Assembly: GCA_026004035.1 (NCBI GenBank)
Contig: BPII01000019.1
Coordinates: forward strand, 1-45,908
DNA: 45,908 nt
Source: Candidatus Sericytochromatia bacterium
GTDB lineage: Bacteria; Cyanobacteriota; Sericytochromatia; UBA7694; JACMQJ01
Reading direction: 5' to 3'
The notes under the pieces are model-generated. The model was given only the letters and a program-made list of their open reading frames with translations, ran no database searches and was not told where the DNA came from. A program made the position numbers and the translations under genes. This document shows, piece after piece, positions 9,696-17,364 of the stretch. Positions within the stretch are counted from its first letter, which is position 1. Each line of letters starts with the position of its first letter.

Positions 9696-10798
9696 CTTCT
9701 TAAAGGCATAATCATACAAAAATAGCTTTCATCTTCTAAAGGTTTTATTATACAAGGTGTTAAAGTTTCTCTCATTAAAATTTTTACCTTGTCATCATCA
9801 AAATTTTTAAGTGCTTCTATAAGAAACTTAGCATTAAAATTAATGTCTAGATTTTCTCCTTCATATTCTATAGTTAATTCTTCAGAAGATTTGCCCAGCT
9901 CTGAACTACTTGATGAAATATTTACTTTATTTGATGATATTTCCATTTTAACAACATTTATTTTTTCTGACGATATAGATGAAACTCTATCAATTGATGA
10001 TAAAAATTCAATTCTATCTACTATTAAATGTTTATCTAAGTTTGTAGGTATTATTCTATTATAATCAGGATATTGTCCTTCTATTACTCTAGTAGAAAGT
10101 ATTTTATCATTAACTTTAAAAACTAATTGATTAGAAAGTTGAGATATAGAAACTGTGTCATCTTTAGAAGAACTTATTAATTTAACTAATTCATTCATTG
10201 CCTTAGAAGGTAATGTAGCTGATAAGTTTTGGTTACCTGAACTTTCTATAAACATTTTCTTTACAGCAAGTCTATAACCATCAGTAGCTGCCATTTCTAA
10301 GTTTCCAGAATTAATTACCATTCTGACACCATTTAGAATATTTTTTGATGTATCTGTTGAAGCTGAAAAAATTGTTTTTTTAATAGCAGTTGTCAATAAT
10401 TCTGAATTTATAAAAAAACTATTATTTTCATCTATTTGAGGTAATTTTGGAAAATCATCAGATGGTATAGAATTTAATTTAAATTCTGATTTAAAACATT
10501 TTAAAGTTGTTTCTGAATTATCTTGATTGGTTTTTAACTCTACATCATAATCAGGTAACTTAGGTAATATATTTTGTAATGCTACAGCTGGTATTGTTAC
10601 ACTACCTTCTTTTAAAACTTCTGTTTCAACTAAAGTTTCAATACCTATTTCTAAATCAGTAGCTTTTAAAAATAGTTTAGATTCTTTTACTTCAAATAAA
10701 ACATTAGATAAAACAGGTAGTAAAGCTCTACTAGAAACAGCTTTACTTACTGATTGAAAACCTTTTAATAAATTATCTCTTTTACAAATTATATGCAT
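9692..10798 (-). CDS. dnaN: DnaN, DNA polymerase III sliding clamp (beta subunit)
   Basis: Ring-shaped processivity clamp of the replicase. 368 residues in three clamp folds: MHIICKRDNLLKGFQSVSKA at the start, IEIGIETLVET-like LEIGIETLVETEV in domain 1, MAATDGYRLAVKK in domain 2, and a C terminus CMIMPLRS that matches the conserved M-P-(M/L)-R-x ending. An AAGGA ribosome-binding site lies upstream of the ATG. The gene is adjacent to oriC, with only about 80 bases between its start and the unwinding element. dnaA is not next to it, an arrangement typical of Cyanobacteria. Confidence 0.96.
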   Translation of the reverse strand: MHIICKRDNLLKGFQSVSKAVSSRALLPVLSNVLFEVKESKLFLKATDLEIGIETLVETEVLKEGSVTIPAVALQNILPKLPDYDVELKTNQDNSETTLKCFKSEFKLNSIPSDDFPKLPQIDENNSFFINSELLTTAIKKTIFSASTDTSKNILNGVRMVINSGNLEMAATDGYRLAVKKMFIESSGNQNLSATLPSKAMNELVKLISSSKDDTVSISQLSNQLVFKVNDKILSTRVIEGQYPDYNRIIPTNLDKHLIVDRIEFLSSIDRVSSISSEKINVVKMEISSNKVNISSSSSELGKSSEELTIEYEGENLDINFNAKFLIEALKNFDDDKVKILMRETLTPCIIKPLEDESYFCMIMPLRS

Positions 10799-10880
10799 TT
10801 TAACTTTTTATTCCTTACTAAAAAATATCATAAGAAAATAATAACATTAAGGAAAAATTTTTCAATAGGAATTTTTTTTG

Positions 10881-10924
10881 TACTATTACTACTAATTATA
10901 TATATATTAATATAGTAGTAGTAG
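10881..10924 (+). promoter_or_regulatory. DNA unwinding element with DnaA-trio tract
   Basis: Four consecutive TAG trinucleotides (10913-10924) are followed by GC and then, five bases on, by the first DnaA box at 10929. This is the order described for the DnaA-trio element: trio, GC-rich step, box. To the left are the AT-only bases 10894-10913 and a mirrored tract with TACTATTACTACTA (10881-10894), so the whole forms a near-perfect inverted repeat. The function, strand-specific DnaA loading, is from the known bacterial element; the sequence match is direct. Confidence 0.75.
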
Positions 10925-10928
10925 GCAA

Positions 10929-11012
10929 TGTGGATAATGTGGATAACTTCGAAAAAATCTTTATTTTATAATAGTTTCAGACTTGTTTACTATGTGGATA
11001 GAATGTGGATAA
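10929..11012 (-). promoter_or_regulatory. DnaA-box cluster 1 (four boxes, TGTGGATAA orientation)
   Basis: Exact boxes at 10929-10937 and 10938-10946 abut head to tail with no spacer. A one-mismatch box lies at 10993-11001 and an exact one at 11004-11012. All four read on the minus strand as TTATCCACA. Confidence 0.9.
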
Positions 11013-11021
11013 CTTGGGTAG

Positions 11022-11116
11022 TTATCCACATACCACAAAAAATTATCCACAATTTATCCACAAAAAATATTGAGTTATCCACAAAAAAATATTGAGTTAT
11101 CCACAATTTATCCACA
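11022..11116 (+). promoter_or_regulatory. DnaA-box cluster 2 (six boxes, TTATCCACA orientation)
   Basis: Six exact boxes at 11022, 11043, 11054, 11075, 11097 and 11108. The spacing alternates between about 21 and 11 bases, that is two turns and one helical turn, so they lie on one face of the DNA. Two copies of a 22-base unit containing ATATTGAGTTATCCACA run in tandem at 11062-11105. Confidence 0.9.
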
Positions 11117-11252
11117 TTAATTTTTGTAAAAAATTATCATTAATTTTTACAATGTGATAAAATTAAAACTACCTGAAAGTATTGTGAAAATTATTTTTCA
11201 GCTATTTATATAATAAATAAGTGTAAAAAAATATAAATAATTATGTATAAAT

Positions 11253-11284
11253 GTATCCACAATTTTATCCACAATTTATCCACA
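11253..11284 (+). promoter_or_regulatory. DnaA-box cluster 3 (three distal boxes)
   Basis: A box with G for the first T at 11253-11261, then exact boxes at 11265-11273 and 11276-11284, spaced 11-12 bases. A 136-base box-free AT-rich stretch separates it from cluster 2. Confidence 0.88.
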
Positions 11285-11512
11285 TTAAATTTTATTAAAA
11301 ATTTTACAAAGCTGAAAATGTGCAAAAATCACAATTTCACATTTTGGTTAAGATTTGTTTAATTCACATAACTTAATTAATATTTGTAACAAATAATAAC
11401 CTTTTAATAAAAAGTATTGACTTTAATTATAAATTAATTTTACCTACCTTTTTAAGGTCATTTCTTTAACTTTTAATAACTAAATTTTAAACTATTATTT
11501 TAACGCTACCTA

Positions 11513-11700
11513 GCAAGAAGTTTCCCACTTCTACTTTGTAAGTGAGGGAATTGCTATTTTCCGCTTGACAAACTACAAGTTTCGGCATACACTATCAGTA
11601 TTATGACAATACAATATGGTAGAAATACCAGTCTACGAGTCATCTATTGTTGAAACAGGAAGCTCCATGCTATAGATCATGGAAGTATTTCACTAAGCAA
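11513..11700 (+). mobile_element. Possible IS200/IS605-type end relic with two imperfect hairpins
   Basis: Two hairpins resemble the subterminal palindromes of IS200/IS605 elements. The first, 11523-11551, pairs CACTT with AAGTG and CCC with GGG around a bulge. The second, 11664-11683, pairs TCCATG with CATGGA and is flanked by AGGAAGC and TATTTCAC, like the right ends of TnpB-carrying elements. The stretch is more GC-rich than its surroundings and has no transposase or TnpB gene. It could be a non-autonomous (palindrome-associated) element, or the remains of two ends. An unrelated structured RNA is not excluded. Confidence 0.35.
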
Positions 11701-11751
11701 TAATAAAACAAAATGTTCTATAATTTATTATTACAATTTTAAATTATTTTT

Positions 11752-11877
11752 ATGATAGATAAAGTTTCTAACTCTAGCAATTCTTTAGGATTAAAAAAAG
11801 ATAACAACATTATTACTTTTGAACAATTTGTTAAAATGCTTAACAATAATCAAGTAGATAAATTAGACTTGTTTTAA
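11752..11877 (+). CDS. Hypothetical 41-residue peptide
   Basis: ATG at 11752 to TAA at 11877. It starts MIDKVSNSSSNSLGLKKD and ends NNNQVDKLDLF; it is polar with no signal peptide or membrane segment. No good ribosome-binding site is visible, and it sits between mobile-element relics, so it may be a chance frame or a small cargo remnant. I do not recognise it. Confidence 0.25.
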   Translation: MIDKVSNSSNSLGLKKDNNIITFEQFVKMLNNNQVDKLDLF

Positions 11878-11972
11878 CCTTTAAAATAAAGTTTTTTACA
11901 AAAATAGAAAATGGTTATAGTATACTATTTACAATAGTTTAGCAATATAGTGCTTTTTTTTAATAAAAATTT

Positions 11973-12600
11973 ATGAAAATAAGTATAAAGAATTAACAAC
12001 AGATATAAAATGGAGAGTATCTACTGGATTATCTCAAAAGCAATTTTTAAAGTTATTAGATTTATTCAAAGAAGAGTATATAAGCATATATTAGAAGATA
12101 GAAATAAGAAGAAAACTTATTATTATTAGTATTGTTTAGTTTAAAATCTGGATTAACATACGATTTGTTAGGTTTAGTTACAGGATTAGATAGTTCAAGT
12201 ATAAAAAGACATTTAGATGTTGGTCTAAAAGTTTTAGAAAAGGCTTTAAAAAAGAATAATTATATACCAAAGAGAAGTTTTAGAGATGTTGAAGAATTTG
12301 AGAAATATTTTGATAAAGAAGAAGAGATAATAATAGATGCTACTGAACAAAGAATTAATAGACCTAAAAAAAAAATCAGAAAAAGAAATATTCAGGTAAA
12401 AAAAATGTCATACACTAAAATCAATGTTAATAGTAAATGAGAAAAAAGAAATATTGTATGTAAGTAAAGCATATGAAGGAAGAATACATGATTATAAACT
12501 TTTAAACAAAGAGTTTCCAAATGATAAAGATTGGTTTAAGAATTTAGTTGTAATAGCTGATTTAGGTTATTTAGGTATAGGAAAAGACTATATTATTTAA
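11973..12600 (+). pseudogene. IS5-like DDE transposase remnant
   Basis: Decayed transposase of the IS5/'DDE_Tnp_4' kind. The parts in order are: helical N-terminal SQKQFLKLLDLFKEEY; the helix-turn-helix region SGLTYDLLGLVTGLDSSSIK (12144-12203); IIIDATEQRINRPKKK with the first catalytic Asp (about 12328-12375); then, in another frame, LIVNEKKEILYVSKAYEGR, HDYKLL and VVIADLGYLGIGKDY with the second Asp. The frame is broken near 11990, 12090 and 12400, and the coding part stops at 12600 before the third acidic residue. An IS-end sequence follows directly, so the C-terminal third was lost by internal deletion. It cannot encode active transposase. Confidence 0.75.
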
Positions 12601-12644
12601 TTTCTATATAAAAAACTAATTACTAGCATGAAACAATTCTAATT
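12601..12644 (+). repeat. IS end following the transposase remnant
   Basis: Matches the reverse complement of 6931-6976 at about 40 of 46 positions, including the shared core TTACTAGCATG. It immediately follows the truncated transposase and probably marks the right end of that element. The left end was not found. Confidence 0.5.
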
Positions 12645-12827
12645 TATTGATATTACTAAAAAACAAGAATATTTTTAATTTTATTCTATTTTCACTACTC
12701 TAAATAATTTTCTTAAAAACGTAATTAACTTTCATCAAGTGTAATTAAAAAAATTGTTAATTTTTAATAACTTATTTATATTTTTCATGTAGAATTTATT
12801 TTCTTATTGTTATTTAGAGGTTTCTTA

Positions 12828-13829
12828 ATGCATAAATTTATTAAAGTTTTATCTATCTGTAATGTTCTTAAAGATATACTTATAAAAGTAAATGAAGATG
12901 AGCTAAAGAGTCTTGGACTTACAAAAGGGATGATGTATTTAGTTTCAGAAAAAGAACAGATAGAACTATTAGAAAAGTTTCATAATCATGAAAAAAAAGT
13001 TGAAATGGGTGGATCTGGAACTAACATGATGAGAACAATGGCTCTTTTAGGTCAAAAAGTAAGTCAAGCTGGAATGGTTGGTAATGATATATATGGCGAA
13101 ATGTGTATTAATAGAATCAATGAATTAGGAATTGTTAATAATATAAAAAAATCAGAAGTTGGTAGCACAGGAACATCGTTAATTTTGCTTACTCCTGATG
13201 GTGAAAGAACAATGAATACTTGTTTAGGTGTAAGTAGATTTTATACAGTAAAAGATATCCCTGATAACGATATTGCAAATTCTGAATATTTACTAGTTAC
13301 AGGTTATCAATGGGACACAGATAATCAAATAGAAGCTGTAAATCATGCTATAAGAGTAGCTCGTCATAATAATACAAAAGTAGTTTTAGATATATCTGAT
13401 CCTTTCTGTGTAGAGAGACATAAAGAAACTTTTTGGAATATCATAGAAGAGTTTGTAGATGTTTTATTCTGTAATAGAAAAGAATCTTATTTTTTAACTG
13501 GTAAAAATATACAAGAAAGTTTGGATATTTTATCAGAAATTTGTAATATAGTAGTCATAAAAAATGGTTCTGAAGGTTCTTATATAAGAAATAGGAATAA
13601 ACAAATAAAAATAGAAAGTAATAAAGTAAATGTTGTAGATACAACTGCTGCTGGAGATATGTATGCTGGAGGTTTTATGTATGGACTTACAAAAAATCTT
13701 AGTTTAGAGGTATGTGGAAAAATTGCTTCTTTTTGTGCTGAACTAGTAATACAAAATGTTGGTGCTACATTACCTAATAATTTAAAAGAATTAGTGGAAA
13801 ATAAATTTTCCTTGAAAACACTATGTTAA
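12828..13829 (+). CDS. PfkB-family carbohydrate/nucleoside kinase (adenosine-kinase-like)
   Basis: Ribokinase-fold kinase of 333 residues. Motifs: EMGGSGTNMMRTMALLGQ, the substrate-binding GGxxxN region; ISDPFCVERHKE; LFCNRKESYFLTG; IVVIKNGSEGSYIR; and the signature DTTAAGDMYAGGFMYGL with the catalytic Asp. TAAGD replaces the commoner TGAGD, and the following MYAGGF is typical of the adenosine kinase branch. The substrate cannot be fixed from sequence. The start is set at the ATG at 12828, which has AGAGG seven bases upstream; an in-frame ATG at 12807 lacks a site. It stands alone, with 184 bases before the next gene. Confidence 0.88.
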   Translation: MHKFIKVLSICNVLKDILIKVNEDELKSLGLTKGMMYLVSEKEQIELLEKFHNHEKKVEMGGSGTNMMRTMALLGQKVSQAGMVGNDIYGEMCINRINELGIVNNIKKSEVGSTGTSLILLTPDGERTMNTCLGVSRFYTVKDIPDNDIANSEYLLVTGYQWDTDNQIEAVNHAIRVARHNNTKVVLDISDPFCVERHKETFWNIIEEFVDVLFCNRKESYFLTGKNIQESLDILSEICNIVVIKNGSEGSYIRNRNKQIKIESNKVNVVDTTAAGDMYAGGFMYGLTKNLSLEVCGKIASFCAELVIQNVGATLPNNLKELVENKFSLKTLC

Positions 13830-14013
13830 TAAAAATTAATAAAAGTTTATATTTCTATCTATACCTTGAATAAGTTAAAAATTTAGTGATTTATATCTCT
13901 ATTCTACTTAACAAAGCTTGAAATTTTTATTTGTGATATAGTATACTTTTTATTTTATATAAACTTAATTATTTAATAATATTATTTTAAAAAAAATAAA
14001 TTTAGGAGGATTT

Positions 14014-15255
14014 ATGGAAATAAAAGAAAAAGCTACTCCTAGCTTGAACTTAGATAAAAATAATTTTGAAACTATTAAATTGAATATACCAGAATTTGAT
14101 AGTAGTGATGATAAGTTAGATTCTTTATTTGGTGATTTTAATAATTCAGAAATAAACACATTTGTTTATGATAAAATAGAAAAAGAAAGTTTTTTTAGCA
14201 AGTTACAAGATATAAGGTTTTCAAAAAAAGTTAAAATATCATTAGTTACATTATTTACCATAACTTCAGCTATTGTTGGAATAAACTTTTTATCTAAAAA
14301 TGAAAATAATGTTAATGCAACAGCTTCTACAGAAGTAGAAAACAATTTTAAAAATAATATTATTGAAATAAAAGTTAAACAGGATAAAAAAGAAGAAAAA
14401 AAACAAGAATTTGTAATACATAAAGTATCTCCAAATGAAACATTAAGTTCAATATCATTAAAATATAAAGTTAGTATGGATGATATTGTAAAACTTAATA
14501 ATATAAAAAATCCTCATTTCCTATCTTTAAATACAGAGCTAAAAATACCAATATTAGATAAAGATAAAGTTACTGTAATAAAAGAAGAAAAAAATGATCA
14601 GTTAAAAAAAGATGAAATTAAAAAAGAAAAAAATAAAGATGAAATTAAAAAAGTTTCTGTTAGTAAAGAAGGTTTATTTCATATTATAAAATCAGGTGAA
14701 ACAATAGGTTACTTATCAAACATCTATGGTGTTAGTGAGAATAAAATTTTATCATCAAATCCAAAAATAAATCCTTTTAATTTACAAATAGGTCAAAAAA
14801 TATTTATACCTATTTCTATAAATAGAAATTTATCAAGAAAAATATCTTTTGTTAAATCAAGTCGTTCTTTATCTTCTTTAAAATACCAAAACGGTAGAAT
14901 GATATGGCCAGCTAAAGGTGAATTTTCATCAGCTTATGGATATAGAGGTAATGGTTTTCATAGTGGTATAGATATTGCTAATGATTATGGAACTCCTATA
15001 TATTCAGCTATGTCAGGTTATGTAATATCAACAGGATGGGAATATGATTATGGTAAAAGTATAAAAATAAGACATAATAACGGATTAGTTACAAGATACG
15101 CTCATTGTTCTGAAATACTTGTATCATCAGGACAATATGTTGAAGCAGGACAGATTATTGCGAAAATGGGATCAACAGGACGTTCTACAGGTCCACACTT
15201 ACATTTTGAAGTTATAGTAAACGGAACACCTGTTAATCCTAGAAATTATTTTTAA
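14014..15255 (+). CDS. LysM-domain M23 peptidase (membrane-anchored murein hydrolase or EnvC/NlpD-like activator)
   Basis: Cell-wall protein of 413 residues. After a polar N terminus a single membrane helix lies at about 74-94 (VKISLVTLFTITSAIVGINF). A Lys/Glu linker leads to LysM 1 (about 131-180, HKVSPNETLSSISLKYKVS) and LysM 2 (about 222-268, HIIKSGETIGYLSNIYGVS), which bind peptidoglycan glycans. The C-terminal M23 domain has GFHSGIDIANDYGTPIY and GPHLHFEVIVNGTPVNP, with the zinc ligands H-x3-D and H-x-H intact, so it can be catalytically active. AGGAGGA lies four bases before the ATG. Five plus-strand genes follow with short gaps or overlaps. Confidence 0.92.
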   Translation: MEIKEKATPSLNLDKNNFETIKLNIPEFDSSDDKLDSLFGDFNNSEINTFVYDKIEKESFFSKLQDIRFSKKVKISLVTLFTITSAIVGINFLSKNENNVNATASTEVENNFKNNIIEIKVKQDKKEEKKQEFVIHKVSPNETLSSISLKYKVSMDDIVKLNNIKNPHFLSLNTELKIPILDKDKVTVIKEEKNDQLKKDEIKKEKNKDEIKKVSVSKEGLFHIIKSGETIGYLSNIYGVSENKILSSNPKINPFNLQIGQKIFIPISINRNLSRKISFVKSSRSLSSLKYQNGRMIWPAKGEFSSAYGYRGNGFHSGIDIANDYGTPIYSAMSGYVISTGWEYDYGKSIKIRHNNGLVTRYAHCSEILVSSGQYVEAGQIIAKMGSTGRSTGPHLHFEVIVNGTPVNPRNYF

Positions 15256-15259
15256 ATAA

Positions 15260-15646
15260 ATGGCTACTAAAAATGATCCAGTAGAAGAAGTTTTAGATGA
15301 AAAATCAGCTAGAGCATTAGCTATATTCTTTGTAACTATTTTTATAATATTTTCATTCATTCTTGTAAGTTTTTACTCATCTTTAAGGTCTAAATGTATA
15401 GGTTTAGCTGATGGTTACATAAAAGCAATAGAAACGATTTACCAATCTACTGATTACACAGCTTTAAAAGATTTTCCTGAAAAGAATAATTTTGAAACTG
15501 GTATATATAAAGTTTCCGTAACTTTGAAAAAACCTAAATCTATTGATGAACCAATAGTAATAAGAGTAGAAATAAGAGACAGATTTATTAATATAAAACA
15601 TTATTCAAAAGAAGTTAAGTTTGTTCCTATAGAAAATGAGATATAA
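15260..15646 (+). CDS. Hypothetical bitopic membrane protein
   Basis: 128 residues; I do not recognise it. A short acidic N terminus is followed by one strong membrane helix at about 17-42 (AIFFVTIFIIFSFILVSFYS). The outer part is likely beta-rich, with VRVEIRDRFINIKHYSKEV near the end. The reading starts four bases after the M23 gene and overlaps the next gene by 11 bases, so it is co-translated with its neighbours and probably belongs to the envelope. There is no obvious Shine-Dalgarno site in the short gap, which fits coupling. Confidence 0.7.
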   Translation: MATKNDPVEEVLDEKSARALAIFFVTIFIIFSFILVSFYSSLRSKCIGLADGYIKAIETIYQSTDYTALKDFPEKNNFETGIYKVSVTLKKPKSIDEPIVIRVEIRDRFINIKHYSKEVKFVPIENEI

Positions 15647-15977
15647 ATTTTATTTTATTATTTTTATACTATTATTTATATTTTCTTGTTCAGCAATAAT
15701 TTCTAAAAAAGAAAATGATATCTATACAGTAAAAATAATAAATTCTTCTAATGATAAAGTATTAGTAAGATTTGAAGATGAAAACAATTATAGAATTAGA
15801 GTAGTTGATGAAAATAGCTCAATTAAATTTCAAATGAACGGAGAATTAGTAATTCAATATGTAATATTAAATTATGAAGATTTTAAAATTCTTTCAATAA
15901 AACAACATACATTTATACATGTTTTAAAAAATAATATTATTATAGATGAGCTACCTAAAGAAGATATTATAAAATAG
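15636..15977 (+). CDS. Hypothetical lipoprotein
   Basis: 113 residues. The N terminus MRYKFYFIIFILLFIFSCSA has a charged start, a hydrophobic core and a lipobox-like FSC, so Cys18 is probably lipidated and the protein exported. The mature part is small and strand-rich (VRFEDENNYRIRVVDE), with no recognised domain. It overlaps the previous gene by 11 bases and is followed two bases later by the zinc-protease gene. An anchoring role in the inner or outer membrane is inferred from the signal only. Confidence 0.7.
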   Translation: MRYKFYFIIFILLFIFSCSAIISKKENDIYTVKIINSSNDKVLVRFEDENNYRIRVVDENSSIKFQMNGELVIQYVILNYEDFKILSIKQHTFIHVLKNNIIIDELPKEDIIK

Positions 15978-15979
15978 TA

Positions 15980-16393
15980 ATGAAAAAAATAATTTTATTA
16001 ATATTCTTTGTATCTTTATATTTACCTATAAATACAATTCTATATGCTCAAGATTTAAAAGAGAAGATTTTAATAAAAGCAGTTGAAGAGATAATAATTT
16101 ATGGTAAAAATACTACTAAAGTAGTAAAAGCAAGAATAGATACTGGAGCTAGTCAATCAAGTATTGATAAAGATCTGGCAAAAGAATTAGGTTTTAATAA
16201 ATATATTGGTAAAATTAATGTAATAAGTGCAAATGGAATACAATTAAGAAATATGATAGAAGTAAATTATTCTCTTGCTGGTAAAAATATAAAAGCTATA
16301 TTTACTATATCAGATAGAAGCAATCTAAACTATAAAGTTCTCATAGGTAGAAATGATTTAAAAGGTTTTTTAATTAATCCTGAAGATGAATAG
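15980..16393 (+). CDS. Retropepsin-like aspartic/'ATP-dependent zinc' protease family protein
   Basis: 137 residues with an N-terminal signal (MKKIILLIFFVSLYLPIN, cleavage near YAQ). The core matches the small family named RimB/putative ATP-dependent zinc protease, whose fold is retropepsin-like: VKARIDTGASQSSID with the catalytic DTGA, then VLIGRNDLKGFLINPE, the conserved L-G-R-x-x-L end. One DTGA per chain means it would act as a dimer. The exported form, with no RimK partner, matches the periplasmic branch. It overlaps the trmH start by 8 bases. Protease activity is not proven for most members. Confidence 0.75.
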   Translation: MKKIILLIFFVSLYLPINTILYAQDLKEKILIKAVEEIIIYGKNTTKVVKARIDTGASQSSIDKDLAKELGFNKYIGKINVISANGIQLRNMIEVNYSLAGKNIKAIFTISDRSNLNYKVLIGRNDLKGFLINPEDE

Positions 16394-17144
16394 AATAACA
16401 AGTAAAGACAATAAATTAATAAAACTAGCAATTAAATTAAAAGAAAAAAAATATAGAGACAAAAAAAATTTATTTGTCATAGAAGGTGAAAAATTATTAA
16501 ACGAAGCTATAAAATCTAATATTGAAATAAAATATATTTTTTCTACAAAAGAAATTGAAAATAAAAATTATTATTTAATAGACAATAATTTAATGTCATA
16601 TATATGTAATACAGATAATCCTAGTCCAATTTTTGCTATAGCTGAAAAAATAAATAAAGATTTTAATAATTTATTTAAAAACAATATAATTTTAATATTA
16701 GATAAAATTAAAGATCCTGGTAATTTAGGTACAATAATAAGAACTTCAGAAGCTTTTAATGTAGATACAATATTATTAACTAAAGAAAGTGTAGATATTT
16801 ATAATCCAAAAGTTGTAAGAAGTGCTATGGGATCATTATTTAGAATCAATATACATTATATTGAGAATTTAAATATATTAAATGAATTAGATAGAAATAA
16901 TTTTAGTATTTTTTTAACAACACCATATTCTAAACAAAATTATTATGATATTGATTATAAAAATAGAAAAATAGTTCTTGTAATTGGAAATGAATCTAAA
17001 GGATTACCTTTAGAAATTTTGAATAATTATCAAAGCATAAAAATTCCAATGTCTAAAAACATAGAATCTTTAAACGTATCAGTAGCCACTAGTATAATAT
17101 TAAGTGAAATATATAGACAAAGATTAATTATGGCACTGGGTTAA
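16386..17144 (+). CDS. TrmH/SpoU-family RNA 2'-O-methyltransferase
   Basis: 252 residues, with an N-terminal substrate-binding domain (RITSKDNKLIKLAIKLKEKK, FVIEGEKLLNEAI) and a C-terminal SPOUT knot. Motif 1 is ILDKIKDPGNLGTIIRTSEA, motif 2 VLVIGNESKGLPLEIL and motif 3 MSKNIESLNVSVATSIIL. It methylates a ribose in rRNA or tRNA with SAM; the target is unknown. The last residues and stop (ALG, then TAA) are supplied by the 138-bp repeat that begins at 17133, so the C terminus is altered compared with the ancestral gene. It is the last gene of the 14014-17144 run. Confidence 0.9.
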   Translation: MNRITSKDNKLIKLAIKLKEKKYRDKKNLFVIEGEKLLNEAIKSNIEIKYIFSTKEIENKNYYLIDNNLMSYICNTDNPSPIFAIAEKINKDFNNLFKNNIILILDKIKDPGNLGTIIRTSEAFNVDTILLTKESVDIYNPKVVRSAMGSLFRINIHYIENLNILNELDRNNFSIFLTTPYSKQNYYDIDYKNRKIVLVIGNESKGLPLEILNNYQSIKIPMSKNIESLNVSVATSIILSEIYRQRLIMALG

Positions 17145-17271
17145 TGTTATTTTTTGATAATCTCAAAATCTTTTAATAGTAAGTATTTTAAAAATTTATA
17201 TTAAAAAATACTTTAAATTTAGTATTTATCAGCGTTTCAAGGTAATTTTTTCTATAAATCAATCCCAGTGC
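17133..17271. repeat. 138-bp MITE-like element, copy A
   Basis: Terminal inverted repeat GCACTGGG / CCCAGTGC, 139 bases. It shares long stretches with copies at 19414-19550 and 39966-40103, for example TTTAAATTTAGTATTTAT and AAGGTAATTTTTTCTATAA. An inner stem pairs AAGTATTTT with AAAATACTT. It overlaps the 3' end of trmH and lies between convergent genes. Confidence 0.85.
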
Positions 17272-17364
17272 AATGATTTATGCTTATATGATTAATGTTA
17301 TGGCAAGAAGATTAGCAAGATTATGAATTATATATGTTTTTAAACACTCTTTAAGAAGATTACA

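Larger units (their letters stand above)
10881..11284. other. oriC, chromosomal origin of replication
   Basis: Thirteen DnaA boxes, eleven of them exact TTATCCACA or its complement, lie within 360 bases. They are adjacent to an AT-only stretch and a TAG-repeat tract upstream of dnaN. Genes on both sides are transcribed away from this point. Box positions: 10929, 10938, 10993 (one mismatch) and 11004 as TGTGGATAA; 11022, 11043, 11054, 11075, 11097, 11108, 11253 (one mismatch), 11265 and 11276 as TTATCCACA. Confidence 0.95.
10799..11751. other. Long non-coding origin region between dnaN and the relic mobile DNA
   Basis: Holds the unwinding element, the DnaA-trio tract and all the DnaA boxes (10881-11284), listed separately. 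It continues with an AT-rich stretch (11285-11500) in which I see no gene, then the two IS605-like hairpins (11513-11700). The dnaN promoter must lie within 10799-10900, but no clear -35/-10 pair stands out. Confidence 0.6.

Noticed and set aside
11022..11284. Regular repeats that could suggest a CRISPR array
   Set aside because: The unit is the 9-bp DnaA box in both orientations, spacers are too short and there are no cas genes.
11513..11700. tmRNA, 6S, SRP or RNase P RNA
   Set aside because: None of the invariant cores of these RNAs is visible; the hairpins fit IS605-type ends better.
10799..13000. dnaA gene expected near the origin
   Set aside because: Searched both strands; no DnaA-like frame. 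It must lie elsewhere in the genome.
17273..17326. 17-residue open frame after repeat A
   Set aside because: No ribosome-binding site and too short; kept only as a possible displaced trmH tail.
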